A stretch of DNA of 64,000 nt from positions 1,116,001 through 1,180,000 of the forward strand of contig NZ_CP110973.1 in NCBI RefSeq assembly GCF_026248825.1, read 5' to 3'. Numbering within the stretch: position 1 is the stretch's first letter; the number at the start of each line of letters is the position of its first letter. The notes below the pieces were generated by a model, which had not been told where the DNA came from, searched no databases, and saw nothing but the letters and a program-made list of their open reading frames with translations. This document shows, piece by piece, positions 1-7,865 of the stretch. The stretch comes from Larkinella insperata (lineage in GTDB: Bacteria > Bacteroidota > Bacteroidia > Cytophagales > Spirosomataceae). The translations under genes and the position numbers were made by a program.

Positions 1-291
1 ACCACCGCATTTTCCCAGAAACAGAACGGCTTTGGGGCTGACGGCTTTCAGCAAATCCATCACCGTTGCGGCCATGGCGCTGCCCATTCCGAAATTAATG
101 ATGGTAATATTGTCGGCGGTGGCCGTTTGCATGGCCCGGCCCAGACCGTGAATTTCTACCTCAAACTTCTGCGCGAACAACTCAACGTAATTGATGAAAT
201 TCGTCAGCAGAATATATTCACCAAATTGCTCGATGGGTGTACCGGTATAGCGGGGCAGCCAGTTCTGGACAATCTCGTCTTTCGTTTTCAT
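1..291 (-). CDS. amn: AMP nucleosidase, N-terminal part (runs off left edge)
   Basis: AMP nucleosidase hydrolyses AMP to adenine and ribose 5-phosphate in the cytoplasm. Only the first 97 residues lie in the window and the frame is still open at base 1. The opening NWLPRYTGTP (residues 10-19) and ILLTNFINYVELFA (27-40) match the short form of the enzyme common in Bacteroidota. GMGSAMAA (68-75) belongs to the nucleoside-phosphorylase-like fold. The ATG at 291-289 has no Shine-Dalgarno sequence, as is usual in this phylum. Family assignment rests on remembered family sequences. Confidence 0.85.
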   Translation of the reverse strand, partial: MKTKDEIVQNWLPRYTGTPIEQFGEYILLTNFINYVELFAQKFEVEIHGLGRAMQTATADNITIINFGMGSAMAATVMDLLKAVSPKAVLFLGKCGG

Positions 292-321
292 AAAAAATGA
301 GGAGTGGATGATTGAAGAGTC

Positions 322-380
322 AAGGATTGAAAGGACTAATTTTTTCGTTACTCCCCTGCGCCTTCTCCCCTTCAATCCTT
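322..380. repeat. Small imperfect inverted repeat in intergenic spacer
   Basis: Bases 322-334 (AAGGATTGAAAGG) and 369-380 (CCTTCAATCCTT) pair with one bulged base around a 34-base loop. It lies between the divergent starts of the AMP nucleosidase gene and the HsdR-N-like gene. Its word-like composition resembles the larger repeats at 5392 and 7080, but I cannot show common origin. No promoter box is evident here. Confidence 0.4.
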
Positions 381-387
381 ATTTTTG

Positions 388-834
388 ATGATGGACTCGT
401 TAAACCTACCGGTTTTTGATTACAATACGAAGCAGATCGACGGGAAACCCTACATTTTCGATGTGCTGCGTAAGAAATATGTCCTGATTACTCCAGAAGA
501 ATGGGTACGTCAGCACGTTGTTCACCTCCTCCTGAATCAGTACGGTTATCCCAAAGCCCTCATCCGGAGCGAAGGGGGCCTTAAGCTCAATCAACTCCGC
601 AAGCGAACGGACCTTCTGGTGTTCGACCGCGCCGGCAAACCGTTTTTGCTGGTGGAATGCAAGGCACCCCAGGTTTCGGTCAGCCAGCAGGTGTTCGATC
701 AGATCGCCCGCTACAATCACATCCATCAGGCGCCGTATCTGGTCGTCACAAACGGCCTGACGCACTTCTGCTGCTGCGTCGACCACAAACTCAATACCGT
801 TAATTTTCTGGATGACCTGCCCCGGTTCCAGTGA
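388..834 (+). CDS. HsdR N-terminal-like (PD-(D/E)xK fold) small protein
   Basis: A 148-residue protein resembling the N-terminal domain of type I restriction enzyme R subunits (HSDR_N_2 type), found alone rather than fused to a helicase. The restriction-nuclease core is visible: D75 in RTDLLVFD, then E90-x-K92 in LLVECKAP, the spacing of a PD-(D/E)xK site. There is no HsdM or HsdS gene nearby, so a classical restriction role is unlikely. Stand-alone proteins of this kind are common near housekeeping genes in Bacteroidota and their function is unknown. TTG, ATG and ATG codons follow one another at 385, 388 and 391. I chose the first ATG. Confidence 0.75.
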   Translation: MMDSLNLPVFDYNTKQIDGKPYIFDVLRKKYVLITPEEWVRQHVVHLLLNQYGYPKALIRSEGGLKLNQLRKRTDLLVFDRAGKPFLLVECKAPQVSVSQQVFDQIARYNHIHQAPYLVVTNGLTHFCCCVDHKLNTVNFLDDLPRFQ

Positions 835-866
835 AAAAGGCAGCCCGGACTTCCGACTGCGGACAT

Positions 867-897
867 AAAAAAACCGCACCCTGGTTGCAGGGTGCGG
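867..897 (-). terminator. Rho-independent terminator of yceI-like gene
   Basis: A perfect 10-bp stem (874-883 with 888-897) with a 4-base loop, followed on the minus strand by seven T residues (867-873). It sits between convergent genes and points in the direction of the YceI-family gene. Confidence 0.9.
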
Positions 898-921
898 CCG
901 TTGATGAAGTTACGGTAGTAC

Positions 922-1584
922 TTATTTTGCTTTAGCAGCAGAAGCGTTATCGGCCGTAGCAACAATGTTCATATCGACGGTGAAATCATCGTAAATCACT
1001 TTGTCGCCCAGGTTATCGAAGAACGACTTCGAGCCGTATTTGATGTCGTATTTCGCGCGGTTGATGGTTGCTTTACCCGTAGCAGTCAGCGTGTTACCAG
1101 CAACATTAACCGTAACGGGGAACGTCACGGGGTTGGTGATACCTTTGATCGTCAGATCACCGGTTACTTCAGCCGTGTTACCGCTGCCTTGCTTTACTTT
1201 CGTGATTTTGAAGGTAGAGATGGGGTGTTTGGCTACGGAGAAGAAATCGTCGGATTTCAGGTGGTTGATCAGCTTGTCGTGGTATTCTTTGTTGTCTTTC
1301 AGGTCCGTGCTGGTCATGGTCCGCAGGTCGATTGCTACCAGACCGCCGGTCAGTTTGTTGCCGTTCAGCGTCAGATAACCTTTCTCCGCCTTTACAGGAC
1401 CATTGTGTTCACCCGTTACTTTTTTACCATTCCAGGTCAGAACGCTCTTATCAACGTCGATGTTGTACGTCGTCGTTTTGGCTACGGCTTTTTTGGTGTT
1501 GTCGGTATTCCGGTCGATAGCAGTAGCGTGGCTGTTAACGGCCAGCGCGAGGGCCACAAATCCTACAATAAATTGCTTGTACAT
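922..1584 (-). CDS. YceI family periplasmic protein
   Basis: A 220-residue secreted protein. Residues 1-20 form a signal peptide. The rest is one YceI domain, a lipocalin-like barrel that in homologues binds polyisoprenoids or similar lipids. Visible family signatures include the N-terminal Y-x-ID..KS..W segment (about 40-51), the TMTSTDLKDN region (about 90-99), and a central GDLTIKGITNPVTFPV stretch. The marR gene lies 61 bp upstream on the same strand, so the two are probably cotranscribed and MarR may control this gene. Substrate is unknown; homologues are often induced by base or osmotic stress. Confidence 0.88.
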   Translation of the reverse strand: MYKQFIVGFVALALAVNSHATAIDRNTDNTKKAVAKTTTYNIDVDKSVLTWNGKKVTGEHNGPVKAEKGYLTLNGNKLTGGLVAIDLRTMTSTDLKDNKEYHDKLINHLKSDDFFSVAKHPISTFKITKVKQGSGNTAEVTGDLTIKGITNPVTFPVTVNVAGNTLTATGKATINRAKYDIKYGSKSFFDNLGDKVIYDDFTVDMNIVATADNASAAKAK

Positions 1585-1645
1585 GAGATTGAAGTTTGGT
1601 TAATTGATTGGTGCAAATTGAATTTATTACTCAAAACTAAAAGTG

Positions 1646-2107
1646 CTATTCCGAAGAACCACGAAGTTTGTCCAGCAGGCGGTTCAATTCATTGGCTTCG
1701 GCCTCGGTCAGATTGTGAAACCGTTTCTCCCACTGGTTCTGGTGCTGATCCAGAATTTTCAAAAGATCCAGCCCTCTCTGCGTAATCACGACGTCAACTG
1801 CCCGCCGGTCGTTGGGACATTCAGTCCGTTGAACCAGCTCTTTGAGCAGTAACTTGTCCACCAGACGCGACGCGTTCGACATTTTGTCCAGCATCCGCTC
1901 GGTAATGTCGGCCACTTTTACCGGGTTGGGGTACTGGCCCCGCAAAATCCGCAGAACGTTATATTGCTGGATGGTCAGTCCGTGGGGTTTCAGCAAGTGC
2001 ATCTGCTCATCACAAACCCATCCGTTGGTATACATCAGGTTGACCGTCATCCGATGATACGGCGATCGGAACGAGGTCGTTTGTTTTATGTCATTTTCGA
2101 TTGCCAT
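1646..2107 (-). CDS. MarR family transcriptional regulator
   Basis: A 153-residue winged-helix regulator. The recognition helix region is LTIQQYNVLRIL followed by ADITERMLDKMSNASRLVDKLL, and the wing contains NDRRAVDVVITQRG, the typical MarR D-x-R motif. The reading frame extends upstream to a TTG at 2155, but the ATG at 2107 gives the normal MarR length and is preferred. It is followed at 61 bp by the YceI-like gene. MarR proteins usually repress their own operon until a small ligand binds, so it likely regulates itself and yceI. No clear palindromic operator was found. Confidence 0.88.
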   Translation of the reverse strand: MAIENDIKQTTSFRSPYHRMTVNLMYTNGWVCDEQMHLLKPHGLTIQQYNVLRILRGQYPNPVKVADITERMLDKMSNASRLVDKLLLKELVQRTECPNDRRAVDVVITQRGLDLLKILDQHQNQWEKRFHNLTEAEANELNRLLDKLRGSSE

Positions 2108-2249
2108 GTCCGTCTGTGCAAAGGAGAAAAGATTGTTACCGGTTTGGTGTCGCAAAAATATCAGTTGCCAAGTAACAATCCGTTTCTATTCCCATTGCAA
2201 ATATAATGTCTATACATTTAATGTAACAACACTATATGCTAAAAAAGTT

Positions 2250-4220
2250 TCAACGGAATGGAATTATTTCCGGAGCGGAAATATCAAAATCCCGGAAGCG
2301 GGCCGCCGGAACGCCTTCAAACCCCGGTCGCAGGGGAGCCGAGTTGCCCGGAATGTTGGGGTACCACGCTACACGTATCTGGAAACTGTTGAACGTCAGG
2401 TTTTCGTTCCGCAGCCGAAAAGCAAGGCCATACCCCTGATACAAAGGCCCTTGTAACAAGCGTTTCGTCTGGTAGCTAGCCAGGCCCAGGTTGGCAAACG
2501 TAACGATCGCGACCCGAAAACCAATGATGTTCAGGCGCGAAAAAAGGATGGTTTCAACTTTCGTCAGCAACAGCTTGGTGCCGCGCATGTTGTCGTTGTT
2601 GATTCCGATCTGATCGCGACCGCTCAGTGTGAGAAACTCGTTGTCGAACCGCTGCGCTCCCATAGTATAGCGAAGGTTGAGGAAATGCCGCCAGTTGCCC
2701 CAGCTGCTGGTCCGGAGCCGGGTGAAGTAACTCGATTCGAGCGACAAAACGCCCTGCTCAAGATCGTTCTTATTCCGGATGAAACCGCCAATGTCCAGAG
2801 AGCCGTAGAGATACCCGAACGATTTCAGGTAATGTGCTTTGGAATACTTGAACCCCAGGTACTGGCGTTGACCGAGTTCTGCATTATCGTACCCAAAAAT
2901 AATGGACGCCAGGCTGCCGTACGGAACGTCTTCGGTCCGCCCGAAACCGTAAATCAATACATCCCGCGTATAACGACGGCGCGACAACCCGATGGTAAAC
3001 AGCGTAGCGTTGGTATTCTGGAAGAATTGATTGGTGTCGGCTCTCACCTCGGGTCGGTCGTTGAAGGCCGTTCGCGTAAACCGGGCGGCCACCACCAGCC
3101 GCGTCCGGTCGTCGCCCTCACCAAGAAAGCTGAAAAACGGTTTGAAGGCATAACCGGCCCAGACGTCGTTGTAAAAATACCGGATATTGGTCAGTTGGAG
3201 ACTGTCTTCGGAAAAAACTCGGTAGCGGGGATACCGGTTGTAGCTCAGCTCGGCCGAACCCGCCCACCTGGTATCCGGCGTCAGAAAGGGGCGGTACACC
3301 CGGACGGCATATTGCTTCAGATCCCGGGTCTGAATCAGGTCAGCCTGGCCCGTCAGAAACGTTTTCCCGATGTACGGAATCAGATAACGGCCCCTGTACT
3401 CGAGCTGCTGATAAGGGTCCCGGGCGTTGTAAGCGATCTGATTACTGAGTGAATGCGTTAAACCGCGGAAGTTTCGCTGATCCAGCCGCAGGTCGAACCG
3501 ATCCAACCCGCCCACACTCCCCGACGGCAGCAGCGACCAGACATCCTGCGTAATCACGTATACATCCACAAAGCCGCGGCTATTGGCGTGCGGCACCACA
3601 ATAATCCGGGCGTCGTGAAAAACGTTGGAACTCCGCAGCAGCCGTTCGTTGTCGCGCAGGGTGTCGGGGTTAACCCGGTCACCTTCTTCAAATAGCAGAA
3701 ACGACTTCCGAATGACGCCCTCTCGGGTGTCGGCGTGAAGCCGGTTCGCAAACCGTTCGAGCCAGCTCCGGGGCTGACGCAGCGTGTCGTAAACGCTCGG
3801 CCCGAAAACTTCCAGCCGCCGAACGTAAATGTTACTGATAATTCGTCCCCGGTATCTGGCAAACGGGTTAATTTCAATCTGATTGACATCCTGGTTGACG
3901 TCCCCGGTTTTAATCCGGCTGTTGTACATATCGTGGAACAACAGTTTGTGCAGTTCGCGCGTGATTTTCCGTTTGGACATGCGCTTTTTCAGATTCGTGT
4001 AAAATACGCTGTCGCGCACGGCCAAAGCACTATCCCGGGCGGCCTGACTCAACGAATCAGCGTGGGTAAGCGAGTCCGCCTTCGTGTCAGGAACCGGAAT
4101 TTTTATTTTTTGTGCACGGGCTACCGAAACCGTTATCAGCAGCCAACAGCCAGCCAGCCACCCGATTCGGCAGAATACGGTGGTCACGGAGACGATCGCA
4201 GGGCGCAGGAATGGTTTCAC
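2250..4220 (-). CDS. BamA/TamA-like outer-membrane beta-barrel protein
   Basis: A 656-residue protein with a signal peptide ending near ARAQ, a Ser/Asp/Ala-rich linker, a POTRA-like region, and a long C-terminal run of alternating aromatic and polar residues typical of an outer-membrane barrel. The POTRA-like hallmark is FLLFEEGDRVNPDTLRDNER. The start is a GTG at 4220 that overlaps the stop of the preceding GNAT gene as GTGA. The longer open frame to 4286 lies wholly inside the GNAT gene and would hide the signal peptide. It resembles the Bacteroidota proteins that pair a POTRA with an Omp85-like barrel. Its partner is unknown; it is too small to be the main BamA. Confidence 0.72.
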   Translation of the reverse strand: MKPFLRPAIVSVTTVFCRIGWLAGCWLLITVSVARAQKIKIPVPDTKADSLTHADSLSQAARDSALAVRDSVFYTNLKKRMSKRKITRELHKLLFHDMYNSRIKTGDVNQDVNQIEINPFARYRGRIISNIYVRRLEVFGPSVYDTLRQPRSWLERFANRLHADTREGVIRKSFLLFEEGDRVNPDTLRDNERLLRSSNVFHDARIIVVPHANSRGFVDVYVITQDVWSLLPSGSVGGLDRFDLRLDQRNFRGLTHSLSNQIAYNARDPYQQLEYRGRYLIPYIGKTFLTGQADLIQTRDLKQYAVRVYRPFLTPDTRWAGSAELSYNRYPRYRVFSEDSLQLTNIRYFYNDVWAGYAFKPFFSFLGEGDDRTRLVVAARFTRTAFNDRPEVRADTNQFFQNTNATLFTIGLSRRRYTRDVLIYGFGRTEDVPYGSLASIIFGYDNAELGQRQYLGFKYSKAHYLKSFGYLYGSLDIGGFIRNKNDLEQGVLSLESSYFTRLRTSSWGNWRHFLNLRYTMGAQRFDNEFLTLSGRDQIGINNDNMRGTKLLLTKVETILFSRLNIIGFRVAIVTFANLGLASYQTKRLLQGPLYQGYGLAFRLRNENLTFNSFQIRVAWYPNIPGNSAPLRPGFEGVPAARFRDFDISAPEIIPFR

Positions 4221-4744
4221 AGGTCTTTTTTCATCCAGAAATCGCGTTGCCGCTCGGAGCCAAACTGGAAATAATGCCAGCCACAACGTTGAAACCCCAT
4301 TTTTGTATAAAAGTCAATAGCCCGCAAATTACGTTCCCAAACCCCCAGCCAGGCGGTGGCGTATCCTTCCTGCCGGGCCTGATTCAGGCAGTACTCCATC
4401 AGTTGCTTTCCCAACCCTTTGCCAATTTGCTGTTCTGCTACATATAAACGCTGAATTTCAATAGCGTGTTGACCTTTCAACTGCCGGGGCGGACGGTTTC
4501 GGCGTAACTTGGCGTACCCCACCAGTTGCTGATCGGAGTCGAGGGTCAGCAAAAATGTATTCCGGGGGTCCAGCAATTCCTGCCGGACCTGATCAACGGA
4601 GAACGCTTCACGAATGTAGGCATCAACCAGTTCCGCCGGATTATGCGGGGGACCAAAGGCTTCCCGCATCGTTCGGATGGCCAGATCGGTCAGTTCCGCA
4701 GCATCATCCGGCCCACCAGTTCGAATCGGAAAAGATGTTTTCAA
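4217..4744 (-). CDS. GNAT family N-acetyltransferase
   Basis: A 175-residue acetyltransferase that would transfer an acetyl group from acetyl-CoA to an amine substrate. The acetyl-CoA loop is the stretch QIGKGLGKQLMEYCL (about residues 107-121), preceded by IEIQRLYV, the strand that lines the pantetheine. YTKMGFQRCG near the end is the usual GNAT beta-6 segment. The start is TTG at 4744: an in-frame stop lies just upstream and the next ATG would remove the first beta strand. The stop overlaps the GTG start of the outer-membrane protein gene, implying translational coupling. The acceptor cannot be inferred. Confidence 0.85.
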   Translation of the reverse strand: MKTSFPIRTGGPDDAAELTDLAIRTMREAFGPPHNPAELVDAYIREAFSVDQVRQELLDPRNTFLLTLDSDQQLVGYAKLRRNRPPRQLKGQHAIEIQRLYVAEQQIGKGLGKQLMEYCLNQARQEGYATAWLGVWERNLRAIDFYTKMGFQRCGWHYFQFGSERQRDFWMKKDL

Positions 4745-4829
4745 GACCTTTTAGTTGTTAAGTTTGCAAGGGATAGATGCATTTCGCCCCAAAACAGTTT
4801 AAAGTATACGAATAATAATTCAGAAATCC

Positions 4830-5408
4830 ATGCAATTGACCCGGCCCCTGGTATTGGCATCCAATTCGCCCCGACGCCAGCAACTGCTGCGCGAAATGGG
4901 CTGTACATTCCGTGTTGACGTCCGGCCGACCGACGAAGTTTTTCCGGCCGACATGCCCGTTACCGAAGTTCCGGCCTTTCTGGCCCGCCAAAAAGCCGAC
5001 CGTTTCCGGGATGACCTGGGCGATCAGCTCGTGCTGTGCGCCGACACAATTGTGGTGGTCGATCACGATATTCTCAACAAACCCGCCGACGCCGACGAGG
5101 CCGTGAAGATGCTCCGCCGACTGTCGGGCCGGCCCCACCGGGTTATTACGGGCGTTTGTCTGCTGTCCGCGGAACAAACCGTTTCGTTTATTGACGAGGT
5201 AAACGTTTATTTCAACCCGCTGGACGATTACGAAATCCAGTCGTACGTTGAAAAATACCGTCCGTTCGACAAAGCTGGGGCCTACGGGGTGCAGGAGCCC
5301 ATCGGCATGATCGGCATTCAGCGCATCGAAGGTTCGTTCTATACCGTCATGGGTCTGCCCGTTCACCTCGTCTACCAAGCGTTGAAGCGGTATGAGGTAA
5401 GAATTTAG
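4830..5408 (+). CDS. maf: Maf-like nucleoside triphosphate pyrophosphatase
   Basis: A 192-residue Maf family enzyme, which hydrolyses non-canonical or canonical (d)NTPs (dTTP/UTP in many members) to monophosphates. LASNSPRRQQLL at residues 9-20 is the phosphate-binding signature. CADTIVVVDHDILNKP contains the catalytic Asp, and GRPHRVITGV is also conserved. The length matches the family. The last codons lie inside the left arm of a 99-bp inverted repeat (5392-5490), so the C-terminus EVRI may have been supplied by that element. No operon partner is obvious. Confidence 0.92.
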   Translation: MQLTRPLVLASNSPRRQQLLREMGCTFRVDVRPTDEVFPADMPVTEVPAFLARQKADRFRDDLGDQLVLCADTIVVVDHDILNKPADADEAVKMLRRLSGRPHRVITGVCLLSAEQTVSFIDEVNVYFNPLDDYEIQSYVEKYRPFDKAGAYGVQEPIGMIGIQRIEGSFYTVMGLPVHLVYQALKRYEVRI

Positions 5409-5490
5409 AGGTAAGAATTAAAAACGCCCTGCAGCTCCGCACTTTTAAGTTGGCCGCACCATCACTCTGCCATTCAACTCTTAACTCATA
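5392..5490 (+). repeat. 99-bp inverted repeat, left arm
   Basis: This arm pairs with 7080-7178 over 99 bases with about six mismatches. It begins in the last codons of maf and ends 22 bp before moaC. It contains word-like sub-repeats (two TAAGAATT copies, TTAACTCAT). Together the arms enclose moaC, mobA and guaD. The arm has no coding capacity of its own and no transposase is nearby. Confidence 0.9.
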
Positions 5491-5512
5491 CCTCTTAACT
5501 CATTCTTCTTTT

Positions 5513-5983
5513 ATGTTTTCTCACGTAGATTCGACGGGTAATCCGTCTATGGTTGATGTTGGCGACAAAGCCGTAACCCGGCGGGTAGCCCGCGCCCGGA
5601 GTGTTGTGGTGCTCAACGACGAGATTATGCAGCACTTGCAGGGGCAGGACATTCAGACGAAGAAAGGTCCGGTGTTTCAAACGGCGATCATTGCGGGTAC
5701 GATGGCCGCCAAACGCACTTCCGACCTGATTCCGCTTTGCCATCCGCTGGGTCTGGATAGCTGCAAATTTTCCGTCACCACCGCGGGAAATGAAGTAATC
5801 ATTGAATGCACAACGGCCCTCGAAGCCAAAACCGGCGTCGAGATGGAAGCGCTGGTGGGGGCGTCGGTAGCGGCCCTGACGGTTTACGACATGTGCAAGG
5901 CGTTTTCGCACGATATTGTAATCAAAGAAACCCGGTTGCTGGACAAAACCGGCGGGAAACATGACTTCCACCAGGCAAGCTGA
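5513..5983 (+). CDS. moaC: Cyclic pyranopterin monophosphate synthase MoaC
   Basis: MoaC converts the MoaA product (3',8-cyclo-GTP) into cyclic pyranopterin monophosphate, an early step of molybdenum cofactor synthesis. The 156-residue protein shows the opening MVDVGDKAVTRR, the substrate-binding stretch TSDLIPLCHPLGLDSC, and TGVEMEALVGASVAALTVYDMCKA, whose Asp and Lys are the catalytic pair. I use the ATG at 5513. An upstream ATG at 5450 would add a tail encoded by the inverted repeat. The stop overlaps the mobA start by 23 bp. MoaA, MoaD and MoaE are not in the window. Confidence 0.95.
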   Translation: MFSHVDSTGNPSMVDVGDKAVTRRVARARSVVVLNDEIMQHLQGQDIQTKKGPVFQTAIIAGTMAAKRTSDLIPLCHPLGLDSCKFSVTTAGNEVIIECTTALEAKTGVEMEALVGASVAALTVYDMCKAFSHDIVIKETRLLDKTGGKHDFHQAS

Positions 5984-6581
5984 TCGACCCGTTGCTCCCC
6001 TGCTAGGACTGGTGCTGGTCGGTGGTCGCAGCACCCGCATGGGCGTAGACAAGAGCCGGATCAATTACCACGGGAAACCGCAGTTTGAGTACCTGCACGA
6101 TCTGCTGGCTGCCTACTGCGAAGATGTTTTTCTGTCGGTCAACGCGGAACAGGCCGACCAATTTGCCAACAGCCGGTTTAAGCTTCTGGTGGATCAGTCG
6201 CCCGTTGCCGGACCGCTGGCCGGTATTCTGACGGCTTTCCAGCGGCAATCTGCCCAGCATGCCTGGCTGGTGGTGGTTTGTGATTTACCGCTGCTGTCCG
6301 AACGGTCGATCCGGAAACTGACCGCCAGCCGCAATCCGGAGAAACTAGCAACGGCTTTCTGGGATAGCGACCACCAGTTTCCGGAACCCTCTATCTGCAT
6401 TTGGGAGCCCACGGCTTACCCGGCGATGCTCCGGTCCATTGACGCCGGAAAACCGTATCCCCGGACGATCCTGATGCAGAATGACATCGATTTAGTGGAG
6501 ATGGACGACATCAGCGAGCTGACCAATGTGAATACTCCGGATCAGGCGGCCTCAATTCGGCGAAACCTGCAAGCGGACTAA
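5961..6581 (+). CDS. mobA: Molybdenum cofactor guanylyltransferase (MobA-like)
   Basis: A 206-residue nucleotidyltransferase that would attach GMP to molybdopterin, giving the guanine dinucleotide cofactor. The nucleotide-binding start GLVLVGGRSTRMGVDKS (about 16-32) is the MobA signature, followed by GPLAGILTAF and the metal-binding VVCDLPLLS. Its overlap with moaC implies cotranslation. A MobA of this type serves DMSO-reductase-family enzymes; the related MocA adds CMP for xanthine-dehydrogenase-type enzymes and cannot be excluded from sequence alone. guaD follows 15 bp downstream. Confidence 0.85.
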   Translation: MTSTRQADRPVAPLLGLVLVGGRSTRMGVDKSRINYHGKPQFEYLHDLLAAYCEDVFLSVNAEQADQFANSRFKLLVDQSPVAGPLAGILTAFQRQSAQHAWLVVVCDLPLLSERSIRKLTASRNPEKLATAFWDSDHQFPEPSICIWEPTAYPAMLRSIDAGKPYPRTILMQNDIDLVEMDDISELTNVNTPDQAASIRRNLQAD

Positions 6582-6596
6582 CAGCGTTATACGAGT

Positions 6597-7073
6597 ATGA
6601 ACCAGCAAGAAGAAGTTTTTTTACGGGAAGCCATCCAACTGGCGAAGGAAGGCATCCGCACCGGGCAGGGCGGCCCCTTCGGCGCGGTGGTGGTTAAAGA
6701 TGGTCAGATTATCGGGCGCGGCTGCAACCAGGTCACCTCGACCAACGACCCCACAGCCCACGCCGAAATTGTGGCCATCCGCGACGCCTGCCAACACCTG
6801 AATACGTATCAGTTGACGGGTTGTGTGCTCTACACTTCCTGCGAACCCTGCCCCATGTGTCTGGGGGCCATTTACTGGGCCCGGCCCGAGCGCATTGTCT
6901 ACGGCTGTTTCCACAGCGACGCGGCCCAGGCGGGTTTCGACGATCATTTTATTTATCAGGAACTCGAAAAACCCCGCGAAGCGCGCCGTATTCCCATGCA
7001 ACAACTCCTCCGCTCGGAAGCTTGGACGGTATTTGAAGAGTGGATAGCGAAAACGGATAAAACCAACTACTAA
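6597..7073 (+). CDS. guaD: Guanine deaminase (GuaD, cytidine-deaminase fold)
   Basis: A 158-residue zinc deaminase very like Bacillus GuaD, which converts guanine to xanthine and ammonia. The zinc ligands and proton shuttle are seen in DPTAHAEIVAI (His and Glu) and SCEPCPMCLGAIYWARP (two Cys). The later FDDHFIYQELEKP is typical of GuaD rather than tRNA adenosine deaminase TadA. Placement behind moaC and mobA fits purine catabolism, because xanthine is next oxidised by a molybdenum hydroxylase, though no such hydroxylase is in the window. A general nucleoside deaminase is the alternative. Confidence 0.87.
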   Translation: MNQQEEVFLREAIQLAKEGIRTGQGGPFGAVVVKDGQIIGRGCNQVTSTNDPTAHAEIVAIRDACQHLNTYQLTGCVLYTSCEPCPMCLGAIYWARPERIVYGCFHSDAAQAGFDDHFIYQELEKPREARRIPMQQLLRSEAWTVFEEWIAKTDKTNY

Positions 7074-7079
7074 GGGAGT

Positions 7080-7178
7080 TATGAGTTAAGAGTTGAATGG
7101 TAGAGCGATAGTGCGGCCAAATTAAAAGTGCGGAACCGCAGGGCGTTTTTAATTCTTACCTCTAAATTCTTACCTCAT
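7080..7178 (-). repeat. 99-bp inverted repeat, right arm
   Basis: This is the reverse complement of 5392-5490 with about six mismatches. It starts 6 bp after the guaD stop and ends 15 bp before the thiamine pyrophosphokinase start. The arms lie in opposite orientation about 1.6 kb apart, so recombination between them would invert the moaC-mobA-guaD block. Confidence 0.9.
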
Positions 7179-7193
7179 CATTCTTCACTACCT

Positions 7194-7856
7194 ATGTCTT
7201 CTCATCATATCGTACGGGATAAACAGGAACCGGCTTTGCTGATTGCCAACGGCGAAAGCTGCGATCCGGAATTATTGGGGCAACTGCTCGAATGGAATCC
7301 GTTCGTGGTGGTGCTGGATAACGCCATCTGGCGCGTGCTGGATCTGGAAATAAAGGTCGATGCGCTGCTCGGCGATTTCGACCACCCGCCTGATTTTGAA
7401 CTGATCCGGCAGCGGCAGTACCCGATTGAAATCATTCATACGCCCGATCAGAACAAAACTGATCTGGACAAAGGCATCGAATTTCTGATCGAACGGGGCT
7501 TCCCGGCGGTAAATATTGTCTGGGCCACGGGCCGCCGGGCCGACCATACCGTCACGAATCTGACCAACATCATCCGGTATAAGGACCGCATTAAAATCGT
7601 GCTGATCGACGACCACTCAAAGGTGATTCCGCTCAGCGGTTCGTTCGAGAAGTGGTACGCCAAGGGAACGCCCATTTCCCTGATTCCGGTGGGCGCAGTC
7701 GACGGAATTATTACCGAGGGCCTCAAATACAACCTGGCCCACGAAACCCTGACGCTCGGCTACCGCACCGGCAGCAGCAACGAAGCCGCCGAAGACGGTT
7801 TTGTCAAGATTCAATACCAGAACGGCGATCTGCTACTGATGGAATGCTGGGATTGA
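7194..7856 (+). CDS. thiN: Thiamine pyrophosphokinase
   Basis: This enzyme transfers pyrophosphate from ATP to thiamine, giving thiamine diphosphate. The 220-residue protein shows the family signatures ANGESCDPELL, VVLDNAIWRVLDL, LLGDFDHPP (metal and diphosphate binding), TPDQNKTDLDKGIEFL, and ATGRRADHTVTNL. The frame is open upstream to 7128 through the inverted repeat, but the ATG at 7194 gives the normal family start. It converges with the EamA gene 9 bp downstream. Other thiamine genes are absent, consistent with a role in salvage. Confidence 0.92.
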   Translation: MSSHHIVRDKQEPALLIANGESCDPELLGQLLEWNPFVVVLDNAIWRVLDLEIKVDALLGDFDHPPDFELIRQRQYPIEIIHTPDQNKTDLDKGIEFLIERGFPAVNIVWATGRRADHTVTNLTNIIRYKDRIKIVLIDDHSKVIPLSGSFEKWYAKGTPISLIPVGAVDGIITEGLKYNLAHETLTLGYRTGSSNEAAEDGFVKIQYQNGDLLLMECWD

Positions 7857-7865
7857 CCAAGGGCA

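Noticed and set aside
2685..3452. 255-codon open frame on the plus strand
   Set aside because: It is antisense to the outer-membrane barrel gene and lacks any domain signature.
4221..4286. N-terminal extension of the outer-membrane protein to 4286
   Set aside because: The extension overlaps the GNAT gene completely and would bury the signal peptide. A GTG at 4220 overlapping the GNAT stop explains the start.
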